A stretch of DNA of 64,000 nucleotides, from contig JAAXCX010000006.1 in assembly GCA_013036105.1 (NCBI GenBank), positions 96,334 through 160,333 on the forward strand. Direction: 5' to 3'. Positions 27,303-35,438 of the stretch are shown here, piece after piece. The DNA is from Vulcanimicrobiota bacterium. Lineage in GTDB: Bacteria; Vulcanimicrobiota; Vulcanimicrobiia; Vulcanimicrobiales; Vulcanimicrobiaceae. Every line of letters starts with the position of its first letter. Positions within the stretch are counted from its first letter, which is position 1. The position numbers were made by a program, and so were the translations under genes. The notes under the pieces were generated by a model. The model did no database searches, had not been told where the DNA came from, and saw only the letters and a list, made by a program, of their open reading frames with translations.

Positions 27303-28457
27303 ATGGCCTCCATTTCCGGAGCACGCCCCGCGCCCCTGAACCCGCTCCGCTCCCTACGCCTGCCGCTGCTCGACGCTTACATTTTGCGCGAGTTCATGGG
27401 CCCGTTCGTCTTTGCGTTCCTGGCGTTCTTTTTGTTTTGGGGCTTCAATATTTTCTTCTTGGCCGCCAGTCAAGTGATCGGCCACGGCGCGCCGGTTTTT
27501 CTCGTGCTGCGGTTCGTGGTCTTCCGGATCCCGCAATCGATCCCGATGGCCTTTCCTTTTGCCGCGCTCTTCGCCACACTGCTCGGCATCGGCCGTCTGA
27601 TGGCCGACAACGAAATCAACGCGATCCGCACATCGGGAACATCGCTGTGGCGCCTGTGTCTCACGCCGCTCGTTTTTGGATTCGTGGTCTTTCTCTTCTC
27701 GTGGGCGATGAACGAATTCGTCGCGCCCAAATCCGTCGAAGTTTCAACGCGCACGTTCTACCAGATCATCTATCACACGGGCGCGCTGCCGGTCGAGGCG
27801 CAGTTTTTTCGTAAAGATCCGGACACCAACAATGAGTTTTTTATCGACCACGTCATGCCGGACGGACGTACGATGGTCGGCGTGCAGATATTTAAACCCG
27901 GACGCAACGGGTATTGGAACGAAACGATTCAGGCCAAAACGGCGCACGTAGTCGGTCCTACGCTCGTTCTCAACGGTGTGGTCATAACGTTTTACAACGG
28001 CCAGGGCTACATGACGTCGCAGGTGGACAAGTCCGAGGCCAGCATCGGCCTGCCGCTGGGAGAAAACGCGTCGCAGTTCTTGAGCAGCACGAGCAGCGAT
28101 GCGTGGACGATGGACTCCAAACAGCTTTCGCATCAAGTGAGCGCTTTGCAAGCGCAGGGCGTCGGCGGTGAAGCGCTCGGAAATCTGCAAGTCAATTTGG
28201 CCGACAAACTTGCCTTTCCATTTTCGGCGCTCGTCGCCGTGATGCTGGCGCTGCCGCTGGCGATCATGTTCGGAAAGAAAGGGCGCATGATGGGAATCGC
28301 GATGTCGATCATCGCGTTCTTCGTGTACTTCATCCTCTCCGAAGCAGCCGCGGCGTTCGGCAGCACGGGCCGCGTGAACCCCTATCTCGTCTCGTGGGTG
28401 CCCAATCTCGTCTTCGGCATCGGCGGTCTGGCGTTACTTTGGTACGAAGAGCACTAG
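27303..28457 (+). CDS. lptF: LPS export permease, LptF/LptG family (YjgP/YjgQ)
   Basis: 384-residue inner-membrane permease of the Lpt ABC exporter, which extracts LPS with the LptB ATPase. Family features: YILREFMGPFVFAF at the start, RIPQSIPMAFPFAALFATLL, DNEINAIRTSG in the coupling region, a periplasmic beta-jellyroll domain (about 135-265) and three C-terminal helices. Only one permease gene is in the window; lptF and lptG cannot be told apart by eye, so the symbol is nominal. Followed closely by the LptD-like gene, whose GTG start lies 8 bases after the stop. Confidence 0.93.
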   Translation: MASISGARPAPLNPLRSLRLPLLDAYILREFMGPFVFAFLAFFLFWGFNIFFLAASQVIGHGAPVFLVLRFVVFRIPQSIPMAFPFAALFATLLGIGRLMADNEINAIRTSGTSLWRLCLTPLVFGFVVFLFSWAMNEFVAPKSVEVSTRTFYQIIYHTGALPVEAQFFRKDPDTNNEFFIDHVMPDGRTMVGVQIFKPGRNGYWNETIQAKTAHVVGPTLVLNGVVITFYNGQGYMTSQVDKSEASIGLPLGENASQFLSSTSSDAWTMDSKQLSHQVSALQAQGVGGEALGNLQVNLADKLAFPFSALVAVMLALPLAIMFGKKGRMMGIAMSIIAFFVYFILSEAAAAFGSTGRVNPYLVSWVPNLVFGIGGLALLWYEEH

Positions 28458-28465
28458 GACGCGCC

Positions 28466-31400
28466 GTGTTTGGTTCGCAAGCGCGCGCCGTCCGCGCAAC
28501 GATCTGCTTGGCCGCGTTTCTCGCGGGTTTTTTTCCGCTCGCCGCGCCCGCGCGCGACGTTAATTTTCAGAACGCAAACCTGAAGAGCCACGACTTCCGC
28601 AACGCCGACTTGCGCAACGCGGATCTGCAAGGCGCCGATTTGACCGGAGCGAACCTCACGCGCGCCAACCTGACCGGAGCGAATCTGCAAGGCGCGCACT
28701 TAGGAGGCGCAATTTTGCAAGATGCGATCTTGCTTCGCGCCAACCTGCAGTCGCTCGACGCGCAAGGTGCGGTTTTTCAAGGCGCGAAACTAGAACAGGC
28801 AAACTTGCAGAGCGCGCTGCTCTACGGTGTCAATTTTTACCGCGCCAATTTGCGCCACGCCGATCTCGCCGGAGCCAATCTTGAAACCGCGAACCTGCGG
28901 CTCGCCGACGTGCGCGATGCAAACTTGCAGGGCGCCAATCTCTTGCGCACCGACACACGCGGTGCGCGTTGGCTGGGCGCCAGCTTGCAAAACGCGCAGC
29001 GCTCCGATCAGATCGCGCTGGCGACGCCGCTTCCCGAAGTATCGGCCCCTGCGGCACTCGCTGCACCAACGCCGATCGCACGCGTCATTGCGGCGCCAAT
29101 CGTACGCGTTACCGCTACGCCAACCGCTCACACGATTTTCACGCTAAAACACGCGCCCGTGAAAGCGGTGGCGGTCCGTGCGCTAACGCGGGCTGCCATC
29201 CGCAGGATCACAGTTGCCGCAATCACACCGGCCGTCGTGCAAAGCGTTCCCGAGCCGCATCTCATTCCGGCGCCGCGTCCTTTGCTCACGCCGCATCCGT
29301 TGCTGACGCCGGTGCCGATGCCGGCCCCGGCGCCCGCGCCGATGCCTTCGCCGGTTGCCGGTAACGTGATGTCGTCCGAGGCGATCTTCGGATTGCTCAA
29401 CGCGAACTCGTGCGCGTCGCGCGCATCGGGCTCGACCGATCTCGTCGCGCAAGTTACGCCGACGCCGGCCCCTTCGCCAACATCGAGCGCGGCGGTTCCG
29501 AACGCGCCGCTTGCCCCCGGTCAGCTCTACGCCACGCCGATTCCGAGCGCAAACACCGTTACGCCGCCGCCGATTCCAACACCGGCGCCATCCGCAAAAG
29601 CCAGCACGGGCCCGGTCTTTTTGATTCGCGGTTCCGCGCCGCCGTCGATCGTTCCCAACGGATCGCCGACGCCGGAAACCTCACCGACGCCAATTGTCGC
29701 GCCCACGCTAAAACCCGGGTTCGTGGCCGTCATGGCCGACAAGTTCGTGGGGAACGCGAACAAACAGGGCGCACCCGGCGACGCGATCGGCAACGTGCAC
29801 ATCTTTTATCAAGACGAAGTGCTCGTGGGCGACCGCGCGCACTACGACGGATTCAAAACGATCAGCGTTACCGGCAATCCGTACATCGTGAACAGTACGG
29901 ATACGTCAATTTTGCACGCCGACCGGATTGAATTCGATACGCTCGCTCAGCGCGCCGATCTGATCAACGGCCGCGGCGAGAGCTCGCAAGGGGTCGAACG
30001 CGGACTCGTGTATTTCGCGGCCAAAGATTTGAAAGCCGACGAACACGGCGTCTCGCACGGCGACTATGCCAACGTCACAACCTGCGAACGCCCCCGTGCG
30101 GGGTACCACATCACCGGCCGCACCATCGACATTTATCCCGGCGATCGCATGGTGATCAGCAAAGCCGTGCTCTTCCTGGGCGCCGCGGCCGTGTTCTATT
30201 TACCCAAAGTGATTATCCCGCTGCGCAGCATCCAAGACGAACGCCAACGGCCGTCATTTTTTCCCGAAGTCGGCTACAACTCGTATCAGGGCTTTTACAT
30301 CAAAGCCAAGCCCGGATTCGGACGCGACCAGTATTTCTACGGCTACTACCGGATCGAATATTACTCGCGTCAGGGCTTCGGCTTGGGCTACACGGCGTTC
30401 TTGGCGCGGCAAAACGGCAAACGGCAGACATCGGTCGACACCTACGCGATTCACGACCGGCGCACGCAGACCACGGCCTGGAACTTGAACGCGCAGGACA
30501 CCGAGAATTTCTCGCAATCGCTGCGCGCGCGCTTCGGATTCGCCTACAACAGTAACTTCGGGCCGTTAATCAACCTGCCGCCCAACGAAAGTATCAGCGC
30601 GTCGATCGCGCACACCGGCCTAAACGCGCAACAGAACTATACGTTCTCGCACAGCAGCATCGCCACGCAGTCGGCCACCGACAACTTCGGCTTCACCGAA
30701 ACGCGCAGCTTCGGACCGGCGACGCAAAACAACCTCAGCTTCAATCTGAGTTCGGCGCGCACCAACTACGGGCTCGACAACGCGAGCAGCAACTCCACCG
30801 GAACGTTTAGCGATCTGCTCCAGTGGAGCAATAAGGTGGCCGCCTACACGCTCAAGTACGACAAAGCTTTTGCGCGCGTACCGTACGGCTTGAACAAAGA
30901 ACCCGAACTTGAGATCCACCCGTACAGCTTCCTCAAGCACTTCGTCATTCCGATCACATCGTCGTTCACGATTGGCAACTACAACGAACCGCAGACGCCG
31001 CTTTCGACGACGCGCGCCGACTTGTTTTTCAACTTCGGGCCGGCCCTCTACCACGTCTTAGGCAGCGACATCAGCGCCGGGGTAAACGTGCATCAGTACG
31101 CCTACGGTACGGGCGATCTGAAAGCCAGCATCCAGCAAATCGCGACGATGTCGACGCCCATCGGGAGCCACGTCCTCAACGCGATCACGTACAACGAGAC
31201 CAACTACAACGGTCCGGCGTTTCTGCCGTTCAGTACGCTTGATCAGCAGCCGACGTTCAACTATAAGAGTGCGGCCGACGTACTGCGATTCTTTAACAGC
31301 GACTTCTACAACCTGACGCTGAGCTTTAACACCGGGTTCAACCGCGCAGCGCAGCCGGTCCAATACCAGTTAGCCGTGCATCCCTCGCGGCGATCGTACG

Positions 31401-31717
31401 TCGCGCTGGCAGGAGCGTTCATTCCCGGCCCGGGCAATGGTTTCTTTACGACAAACCTCCAGTTCTCCACGCCGTTCGGCAACGGTTCCACACTGCAGTT
31501 CATCGGCGATATCGACTGGAAAAACAAAGGCCGCATCAACAACAAGAGCGTCTACTGGAGCCGCATCATCGGCGACTGCTATCAAATCCAGCTGCAATAC
31601 AATCAAGCCGCCAAGCAAGTAAATCTCACGCTCAACCTGCTCGCGTTCCCATCGCGCGGCGCGAGCTTCGGCCTGAACTCGACCGGCTCGATCATTCCGA
31701 CGAGCTTTAACTTCTAG
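28466..31717 (+). CDS. lptD: LptD-like outer-membrane LPS assembly protein with N-terminal pentapeptide-repeat domain
   Basis: 1083 residues. A signal peptide (about 8-30) is followed by about 29 tandem pentapeptide repeats (residues 32-178, pattern A(N/D)LxX, for example GADLTGANLTRANLTGANLQ). Next is a Pro/Ala-rich linker (about 185-415), an OstA/LptA-type beta-jellyroll (about 420-590), and a large C-terminal beta-barrel. VFYLPKVIIPLRS and the following FPEVGYNS resemble the LptD jellyroll-barrel junction, and strand patterns rich in Tyr, Asn and Ser continue to the end (SIIPTSFNF). The GTG at 28466 is chosen for its AGGA seven bases upstream. It would deliver LPS to the outer surface. The pentapeptide domain is not part of typical LptD. 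Confidence 0.85.
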   Translation: MFGSQARAVRATICLAAFLAGFFPLAAPARDVNFQNANLKSHDFRNADLRNADLQGADLTGANLTRANLTGANLQGAHLGGAILQDAILLRANLQSLDAQGAVFQGAKLEQANLQSALLYGVNFYRANLRHADLAGANLETANLRLADVRDANLQGANLLRTDTRGARWLGASLQNAQRSDQIALATPLPEVSAPAALAAPTPIARVIAAPIVRVTATPTAHTIFTLKHAPVKAVAVRALTRAAIRRITVAAITPAVVQSVPEPHLIPAPRPLLTPHPLLTPVPMPAPAPAPMPSPVAGNVMSSEAIFGLLNANSCASRASGSTDLVAQVTPTPAPSPTSSAAVPNAPLAPGQLYATPIPSANTVTPPPIPTPAPSAKASTGPVFLIRGSAPPSIVPNGSPTPETSPTPIVAPTLKPGFVAVMADKFVGNANKQGAPGDAIGNVHIFYQDEVLVGDRAHYDGFKTISVTGNPYIVNSTDTSILHADRIEFDTLAQRADLINGRGESSQGVERGLVYFAAKDLKADEHGVSHGDYANVTTCERPRAGYHITGRTIDIYPGDRMVISKAVLFLGAAAVFYLPKVIIPLRSIQDERQRPSFFPEVGYNSYQGFYIKAKPGFGRDQYFYGYYRIEYYSRQGFGLGYTAFLARQNGKRQTSVDTYAIHDRRTQTTAWNLNAQDTENFSQSLRARFGFAYNSNFGPLINLPPNESISASIAHTGLNAQQNYTFSHSSIATQSATDNFGFTETRSFGPATQNNLSFNLSSARTNYGLDNASSNSTGTFSDLLQWSNKVAAYTLKYDKAFARVPYGLNKEPELEIHPYSFLKHFVIPITSSFTIGNYNEPQTPLSTTRADLFFNFGPALYHVLGSDISAGVNVHQYAYGTGDLKASIQQIATMSTPIGSHVLNAITYNETNYNGPAFLPFSTLDQQPTFNYKSAADVLRFFNSDFYNLTLSFNTGFNRAAQPVQYQLAVHPSRRSYVALAGAFIPGPGNGFFTTNLQFSTPFGNGSTLQFIGDIDWKNKGRINNKSVYWSRIIGDCYQIQLQYNQAAKQVNLTLNLLAFPSRGASFGLNSTGSIIPTSFNF

Positions 31718-31755
31718 GCACCGGCAGAATGACGCAGGGTTAACGCTGCCCCGAA

Positions 31756-31797
31756 ACCGCTGGCCAAAAAAAACATGGAGCTTTTTTGGCGAGCGGT
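31756..31797. repeat. Inverted repeat (16-base arms) after lptD, possible hairpin
   Basis: Arms 31756-31771 and 31782-31797 pair at 15 of 16 positions (one G/C mismatch) around a 10-base loop. The inner half of the stem is six A:T pairs, and no U-run follows the stem in either direction. It might still act as a terminator for lptD or as a processing hairpin before the metallothionein gene, but it is not a textbook intrinsic terminator. Confidence 0.6.
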
Positions 31798-31835
31798 TCC
31801 CGGTCGGGCCGCCCCAAGCTGGGTATACACGCTTC

Positions 31836-31997
31836 ATGCAACAAACTATTGAGTGCGCGCACGATTTGTGCAACTGCACGCTGACGGCCGAGATGGAAAC
31901 CGAAGAATATTGCAGCCCCGTTTGCAAAGACGACGAAACCGGAGGGATTGAGTCCGACGCTTGCAAGTGCGGGCACCCGCCGTGCGACGTGCAGTAG
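31836..31997 (+). CDS. SmtA-like bacterial metallothionein
   Basis: 53-residue cysteine-rich protein, easily missed because of its size. Cys at 7, 12, 14, 26, 30, 43, 45 and 50, and His at 9 and 47. The layout follows cyanobacterial SmtA: an N-terminal CxxxxCxC cluster, then YCSPVC matching YCSEAC, a TGG turn, and a C-terminal CGHPPC matching CGHTGC. His 9 stands where SmtA has a Cys, and the final C-terminal Cys is absent. It should bind zinc, cadmium or copper in the cytoplasm. ATG 31836 has no clear ribosome site. Its stop abuts the stop of the convergent lipoprotein gene. No SmtB-type regulator is nearby. Confidence 0.82.
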   Translation: MQQTIECAHDLCNCTLTAEMETEEYCSPVCKDDETGGIESDACKCGHPPCDVQ

Positions 31998-32714
31998 CTA
32001 GGGGCTGTTGATGACCTCGCCGGCGGCGATCTGCGCGCTGCGCGGCGTGACTTGCGGCCAGCCGGCGTTCGCATTGAACTGCTGATCGAACGACGTCGAG
32101 ATGTCGAAGCCCGGCAATCCGGAGGTCGGAAACGTAAAGGTTTGATCTTGCGGGCCGCCGATGCCGGGCGCGTCGATGGGTTGGCCGGAGCCATTGGTTG
32201 TAAACCAGTTCGCGTACCAAATGTGCGCGTTCGCGCCGGGCACGGGACTCGGCGTCGGAACGATACCGTTAAAGAGCCGGCGATCGAATGTCACGGTGAA
32301 CTGCGTGTTCTGACCGTTGCTGTTGAGGTTGAACTGCAGCTGCTGCGGCGTGTACGGGATGACTTGCGGAGACGCGACCTGGCCGCCTCCGACGCCCGTA
32401 TTGCGGACATATTGCACGACTTGCACCGTTGAGAGCACGCCGTTTCCGCCAACAACGATCGCAAACCAATAGTTCGCAAAATTGGTCTGGTAACCGTTCG
32501 CGTAGGGCATTCCGCCACTGGTCGAAGTGTTGAACATGATGACGTATTGGACGTTGGTGAAATCCATCGGTTGAGCGGTCGTGAACTTCACCTGCATGAA
32601 ACCCGCCGGAAGTCCCGAAGGCGTGGTGGAGCTGCGGTCGGGAGTAACCTGACGGCCGCAAGCAGCAAACGTGAACGCCGCGACAGAGACGACGAACAAC
32701 ATTTTGCGTAGCAC
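31998..32714 (-). CDS. Lipoprotein of unknown function
   Basis: 238 residues from GTG 32714, which has GGAGGT at 32719-32724, four bases upstream. The signal peptide ends in the lipobox FAAC (Cys 20). The mature part is about 215 residues, rich in Asn, Gln, Gly, Thr and Phe, with beta-strand-like alternation (VQYVIMFNTST, IVVGGNGVLSTVQVVQYVRN, QFTVTFDRRLF). This suggests a secreted beta-sandwich. I do not recognise the family. The 5' end overlaps the divergent lnt gene by up to 44 bases, depending on which lnt start is used. Confidence 0.72.
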   Translation of the reverse strand: MLRKMLFVVSVAAFTFAACGRQVTPDRSSTTPSGLPAGFMQVKFTTAQPMDFTNVQYVIMFNTSTSGGMPYANGYQTNFANYWFAIVVGGNGVLSTVQVVQYVRNTGVGGGQVASPQVIPYTPQQLQFNLNSNGQNTQFTVTFDRRLFNGIVPTPSPVPGANAHIWYANWFTTNGSGQPIDAPGIGGPQDQTFTFPTSGLPGFDISTSFDQQFNANAGWPQVTPRSAQIAAGEVINSP

Positions 32715-34779
32715 ACTTACCTCCGTCATCGTTTCCGCTTTGAGCGCGGTAGCGCTCGCACTTGCTTTTCCCAAGGCGGGACAGGCGTGGCTCGCCCCGC
32801 TGGCGGCGGCGGGCCTGTTCTGGGCTTGGCAGCGGCTCTCCTGGAAACGCGCTTTCTTCGCTGGATGGTTCGCCGGGACGATCTTTTTCGCAATAAATTT
32901 TTCCTGGTTCACGTATACGGTCGGCAGCTACGTCGGAGCGTTTGCGTTTGCCGTCGTGCTGATTCCGGCGCTCGTTGAGGGGCTGACGTTCGCCGCGACC
33001 GCTCTGGCCGCACGCGCGGCGGACCGTTGGGGCGCGCCATGGGCGGCGCCGGCGGCCGCCGCCGCGGCATTCACCGTCTTCGAGTGGCTGCGCTCGATCG
33101 GACCGCTGGCCGTTCCGTTCGCTCAAGTCGGCTATTCTCAAACGGTTACGCCGCTGATCGCGTTCGCGCCGTATATCGGCGCATTCGGCGTGACCTTCGT
33201 CGTAATGCTGTTGGGTGCGTACGGCGCGCAAGCAATCGCAAACCGCGAGCCTCGGCGGTTCGCAGTCGTCGTGGCCGCTGTCGTCGCTGGATGGGCGCTT
33301 TGCTTTGCGGCGTGGCCGGCGCACCACGACCCGCGCGTTCCGATGTTGCGCGTAAGCGCCGTGCAAGGCAACATTGCGCAGACGGTCAAGTGGAATCCGC
33401 AGTCGTTTTGGCCGACCGTTAACACCTATGTGACGCAAACGCGCAAACTGCTCCCGCTGCATCCGCAGCTCGTAGTGCTCCCGGAAACGGTCATTCCAAC
33501 CGATCTGAACGCCTCCGATCCAAACGGTGTTCGCGCGATGGTGCGCAAGGATTTCTCCGCGGCCGCGCAGTCTTTGCATGCCACGCTCGTGGTTGGAAGT
33601 TTGGAAGCGCGCGGGCCCAAGGATTACAACGCGCTCTTCGTTTTCAATCCGTCGGGGTTGCTCTCGCAAGTCTACGAAAAGCGCCAGCTCGTTCCGTTCG
33701 CGGAATCGTTTCCCGGCGAAGCCTTTCTGGGGTGGCTTCCCAGCTCCGATCTCATCGGCCGCTTTGCCGCCGGAGGAGACGACGCCGTTATCTCGGCGGG
33801 CGGTGTAGCGTTCGCTCCGCTCATCTGCTGGGAATCGGCGTTCGCCGATCTCGTCCATGCCCAAGTCTCGCACGGTGCCCAGTTTTTAGTGATCGCGACC
33901 GACGACGCGTGGTTCGGCGAAACGTCCGGAACGTTTCAACACGCGCAGATCGCGCAGATGCGTGCCGTCGAAAACGGCCAGTGGGTCTTGCAATCGGCAG
34001 CGACGGGCATCAGCGGGATCATCGCTCCAGACGGAACGTGGGTGCAGCAAACCGCATTGGACGAACCCGCGCTCGTGACGGGCATGATCGGCTCGCCGCC
34101 GGGTTCGATCTTTGCGCGCATCGGGCCAACGCCCGTCGTCGTCGTACTTGCGCTCATGTACGGAGCGATTTTCGCTCTTCGCAGAGTGCGCGTGCGCGCA
34201 GTGCAGTGGCGCGCGCCGCAATTGAGCGCCGGAAAAGCCCGGTGGAAGCTCTACGCATTGCTCGCCGGTACGGCGGTGCTGATTTGGGTGGTTGTCGAAG
34301 TCGTGCTGGCCGGAAATGCGCCGGGAGAACCGCCGCAAGGCATGACGCCGCTCACGCTGCACGGCGGGCGCGTAACGGGAAATCGCATGAGCACCAAGTC
34401 TTGGATGTTCGAGTACGACCGGGCCGAGATGTCGGCCGACGGCGTGCTCGCAACCGTTCAAGGCATACGCCGCGGCGTGCTCCTCAAAAACGGCAAGCCG
34501 TATTTGAGCGTTCGCGCCGAACAAGTCTCGGTAAACACGCAGACGTTTGACTTTACGGCGACCGGCGACGTCCACGTCACGCAGATACAGGACACCAGCT
34601 CGGAACGCTCGTTCGACACCGACTTGATTCAGTGGGTGAACGCCGCCAAGACGCTGACGCTTCCGCATCCGAGCGTCGTACGGAGCGGCGGCGAGACGCT
34701 GCGGGTTTCGTCGATAAACGTGAACTTCAACAGCGGCCAGATTCGCTTCGGCCGCGTGAGCGGCGGCGTCGCGCCCTAG
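32671..34779 (+). CDS. lnt: Apolipoprotein N-acyltransferase fused to a C-terminal LptC-like domain
   Basis: 702 residues. The N-terminal part (1-520) is Lnt, which adds the third acyl chain to lipoproteins: about seven membrane helices and a periplasmic nitrilase-type domain (about 225-475). The triad is visible: Glu in LPETVIP (near 271), Lys in YEKRQLVPFAE (near 337) and Cys in PLICWESAF (near 386). After the last Lnt helix come another helix (about 527-550) and a ~150-residue beta-rich domain (GKPYLSVRAEQVSVNTQ, FDFTATGDVHV, WVNAAKTLTLPHPSVV) that looks like LptC, the periplasmic LPS-export bridge. The start is GTG 32671 or TTG 32704; neither has a ribosome site. Confidence 0.85.
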   Translation: MNAATETTNNILRSTLTSVIVSALSAVALALAFPKAGQAWLAPLAAAGLFWAWQRLSWKRAFFAGWFAGTIFFAINFSWFTYTVGSYVGAFAFAVVLIPALVEGLTFAATALAARAADRWGAPWAAPAAAAAAFTVFEWLRSIGPLAVPFAQVGYSQTVTPLIAFAPYIGAFGVTFVVMLLGAYGAQAIANREPRRFAVVVAAVVAGWALCFAAWPAHHDPRVPMLRVSAVQGNIAQTVKWNPQSFWPTVNTYVTQTRKLLPLHPQLVVLPETVIPTDLNASDPNGVRAMVRKDFSAAAQSLHATLVVGSLEARGPKDYNALFVFNPSGLLSQVYEKRQLVPFAESFPGEAFLGWLPSSDLIGRFAAGGDDAVISAGGVAFAPLICWESAFADLVHAQVSHGAQFLVIATDDAWFGETSGTFQHAQIAQMRAVENGQWVLQSAATGISGIIAPDGTWVQQTALDEPALVTGMIGSPPGSIFARIGPTPVVVVLALMYGAIFALRRVRVRAVQWRAPQLSAGKARWKLYALLAGTAVLIWVVVEVVLAGNAPGEPPQGMTPLTLHGGRVTGNRMSTKSWMFEYDRAEMSADGVLATVQGIRRGVLLKNGKPYLSVRAEQVSVNTQTFDFTATGDVHVTQIQDTSSERSFDTDLIQWVNAAKTLTLPHPSVVRSGGETLRVSSINVNFNSGQIRFGRVSGGVAP

Positions 34780-35093
34780 TCGGTCTTGCCGCCCGTTTTC
34801 TTTTTCGCTTCGGCGATCAGCTGCTTTACTTTTTGACCGCCCTTGTGGCCGATCTCTTCATAAAAATCGGCGCCGTATTTTTCTTTAACGACGCGGCCGC
34901 CTTTTTGTCCGATCGATTCGTAGAACTCTACACCGTGACGCTGACGCGTGGCTTGGCCGCCCTTGCGTCCGATGGCTTCATAAAAGCCCGGACCATAGCG
35001 GTCGCGTACGGTGTCGCCGCCCTTCTTGCCGGCCTCGCGCACGGACATCTCGCCACCCGGCGGCTTGTCGTCGGCTTTGTGTGGTTTTGCCAT
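34776..35093 (-). CDS. KGG-repeat stress protein (GsiB-like), longer copy
   Basis: 105 residues, highly charged, without hydrophobic segments. It consists of four tandem KGG units of the type REAGKKGGDTVRDRYGPGFYEAIGRKGG, here at about 19-88. The family is the stress-induced KGG motif, related to Bacillus GsiB and plant group-1 LEA proteins, thought to protect cells during desiccation. Second gene of a pair, 21 bases after the shorter copy, probably under the same sigma-B-type promoter. The 3' end overlaps lnt by four bases. Confidence 0.88.
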   Translation of the reverse strand: MAKPHKADDKPPGGEMSVREAGKKGGDTVRDRYGPGFYEAIGRKGGQATRQRHGVEFYESIGQKGGRVVKEKYGADFYEEIGHKGGQKVKQLIAEAKKKTGGKTD

Positions 35094-35114
35094 GGGGTGC
35101 CCGGTGGATGGCCG

Positions 35115-35333
35115 CTAGGAGCTCTTGCGCTTGAGCTTTTGGCCGCCTTTTTGACCTATGACCTCGTAGAACGAAGGCCCGTACTTTTCCTTAGTGGCCT
35201 CGCCGCCTTTGCGTCCGATGGCCTCGTAGAACTCAGTGCCGTATTTGGCTTTGACGCGCTCGCCCCCACGCTTGCCTGCTTCTCGAACAGTCATGCCCCC
35301 GCCCGGGTTCTCCATTTCGTCCTGAATCGCCAT
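35115..35333 (-). CDS. KGG-repeat stress protein (GsiB-like), shorter copy
   Basis: 72 residues, charged and predicted to be unstructured. Three KGG units (REAGKRGGERVKAKYG, IGRKGGEATKEKYG, IGQKGGQKLKRKSS). ATG 35333 has AGGGG ten bases upstream. A much longer frame opens upstream, but it crosses the promoter region and lacks family resemblance. First gene of the stress pair, whose promoter at 35376-35400 has the sigma-B signature. The near-identity of units in this gene and its neighbour points to duplication. Confidence 0.88.
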   Translation of the reverse strand: MAIQDEMENPGGGMTVREAGKRGGERVKAKYGTEFYEAIGRKGGEATKEKYGPSFYEVIGQKGGQKLKRKSS

Positions 35334-35375
35334 GTGGTGTCGCCCCTTAATGATGCGAAATGTATCGCGGTTTAA

Positions 35376-35400
35376 ATACCCACTCGACCGCTTGTTAAAC
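35376..35400 (-). promoter_or_regulatory. Sigma-B-type promoter of the KGG-repeat genes
   Basis: On the minus strand GTTTAA (35395-35400) and GGGTAT (35376-35381) are separated by 13 bases. This is the textbook Bacillus sigma-B/actinobacterial sigma-F promoter pattern. The implied transcript start leaves a leader of about 35 bases before the ATG at 35333. The homologous gsiB gene of Bacillus subtilis is itself sigma-B controlled. Confidence 0.75.
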
Positions 35401-35438
35401 GAAAATAGGGATATGGACGCGACGCCGAAGATGCAATA

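Noticed and set aside
28556..29010. Short direct DNA repeats of about 15 bases, CRISPR-like at first sight
   Set aside because: They are codons of the pentapeptide-repeat domain in frame with lptD, without unique spacers of constant length.
31821..31826. GGGTAT just upstream of the metallothionein start as a second sigma-B -10
   Set aside because: No GTTT-type -35 at 13-15 bases upstream, and the spacing to the ATG is too short for a normal leader.
32269..33873. A 534-codon minus-strand open frame antisense to lnt
   Set aside because: Arg-rich shadow; overlaps both lnt and the lipoprotein gene, which have clear signals.
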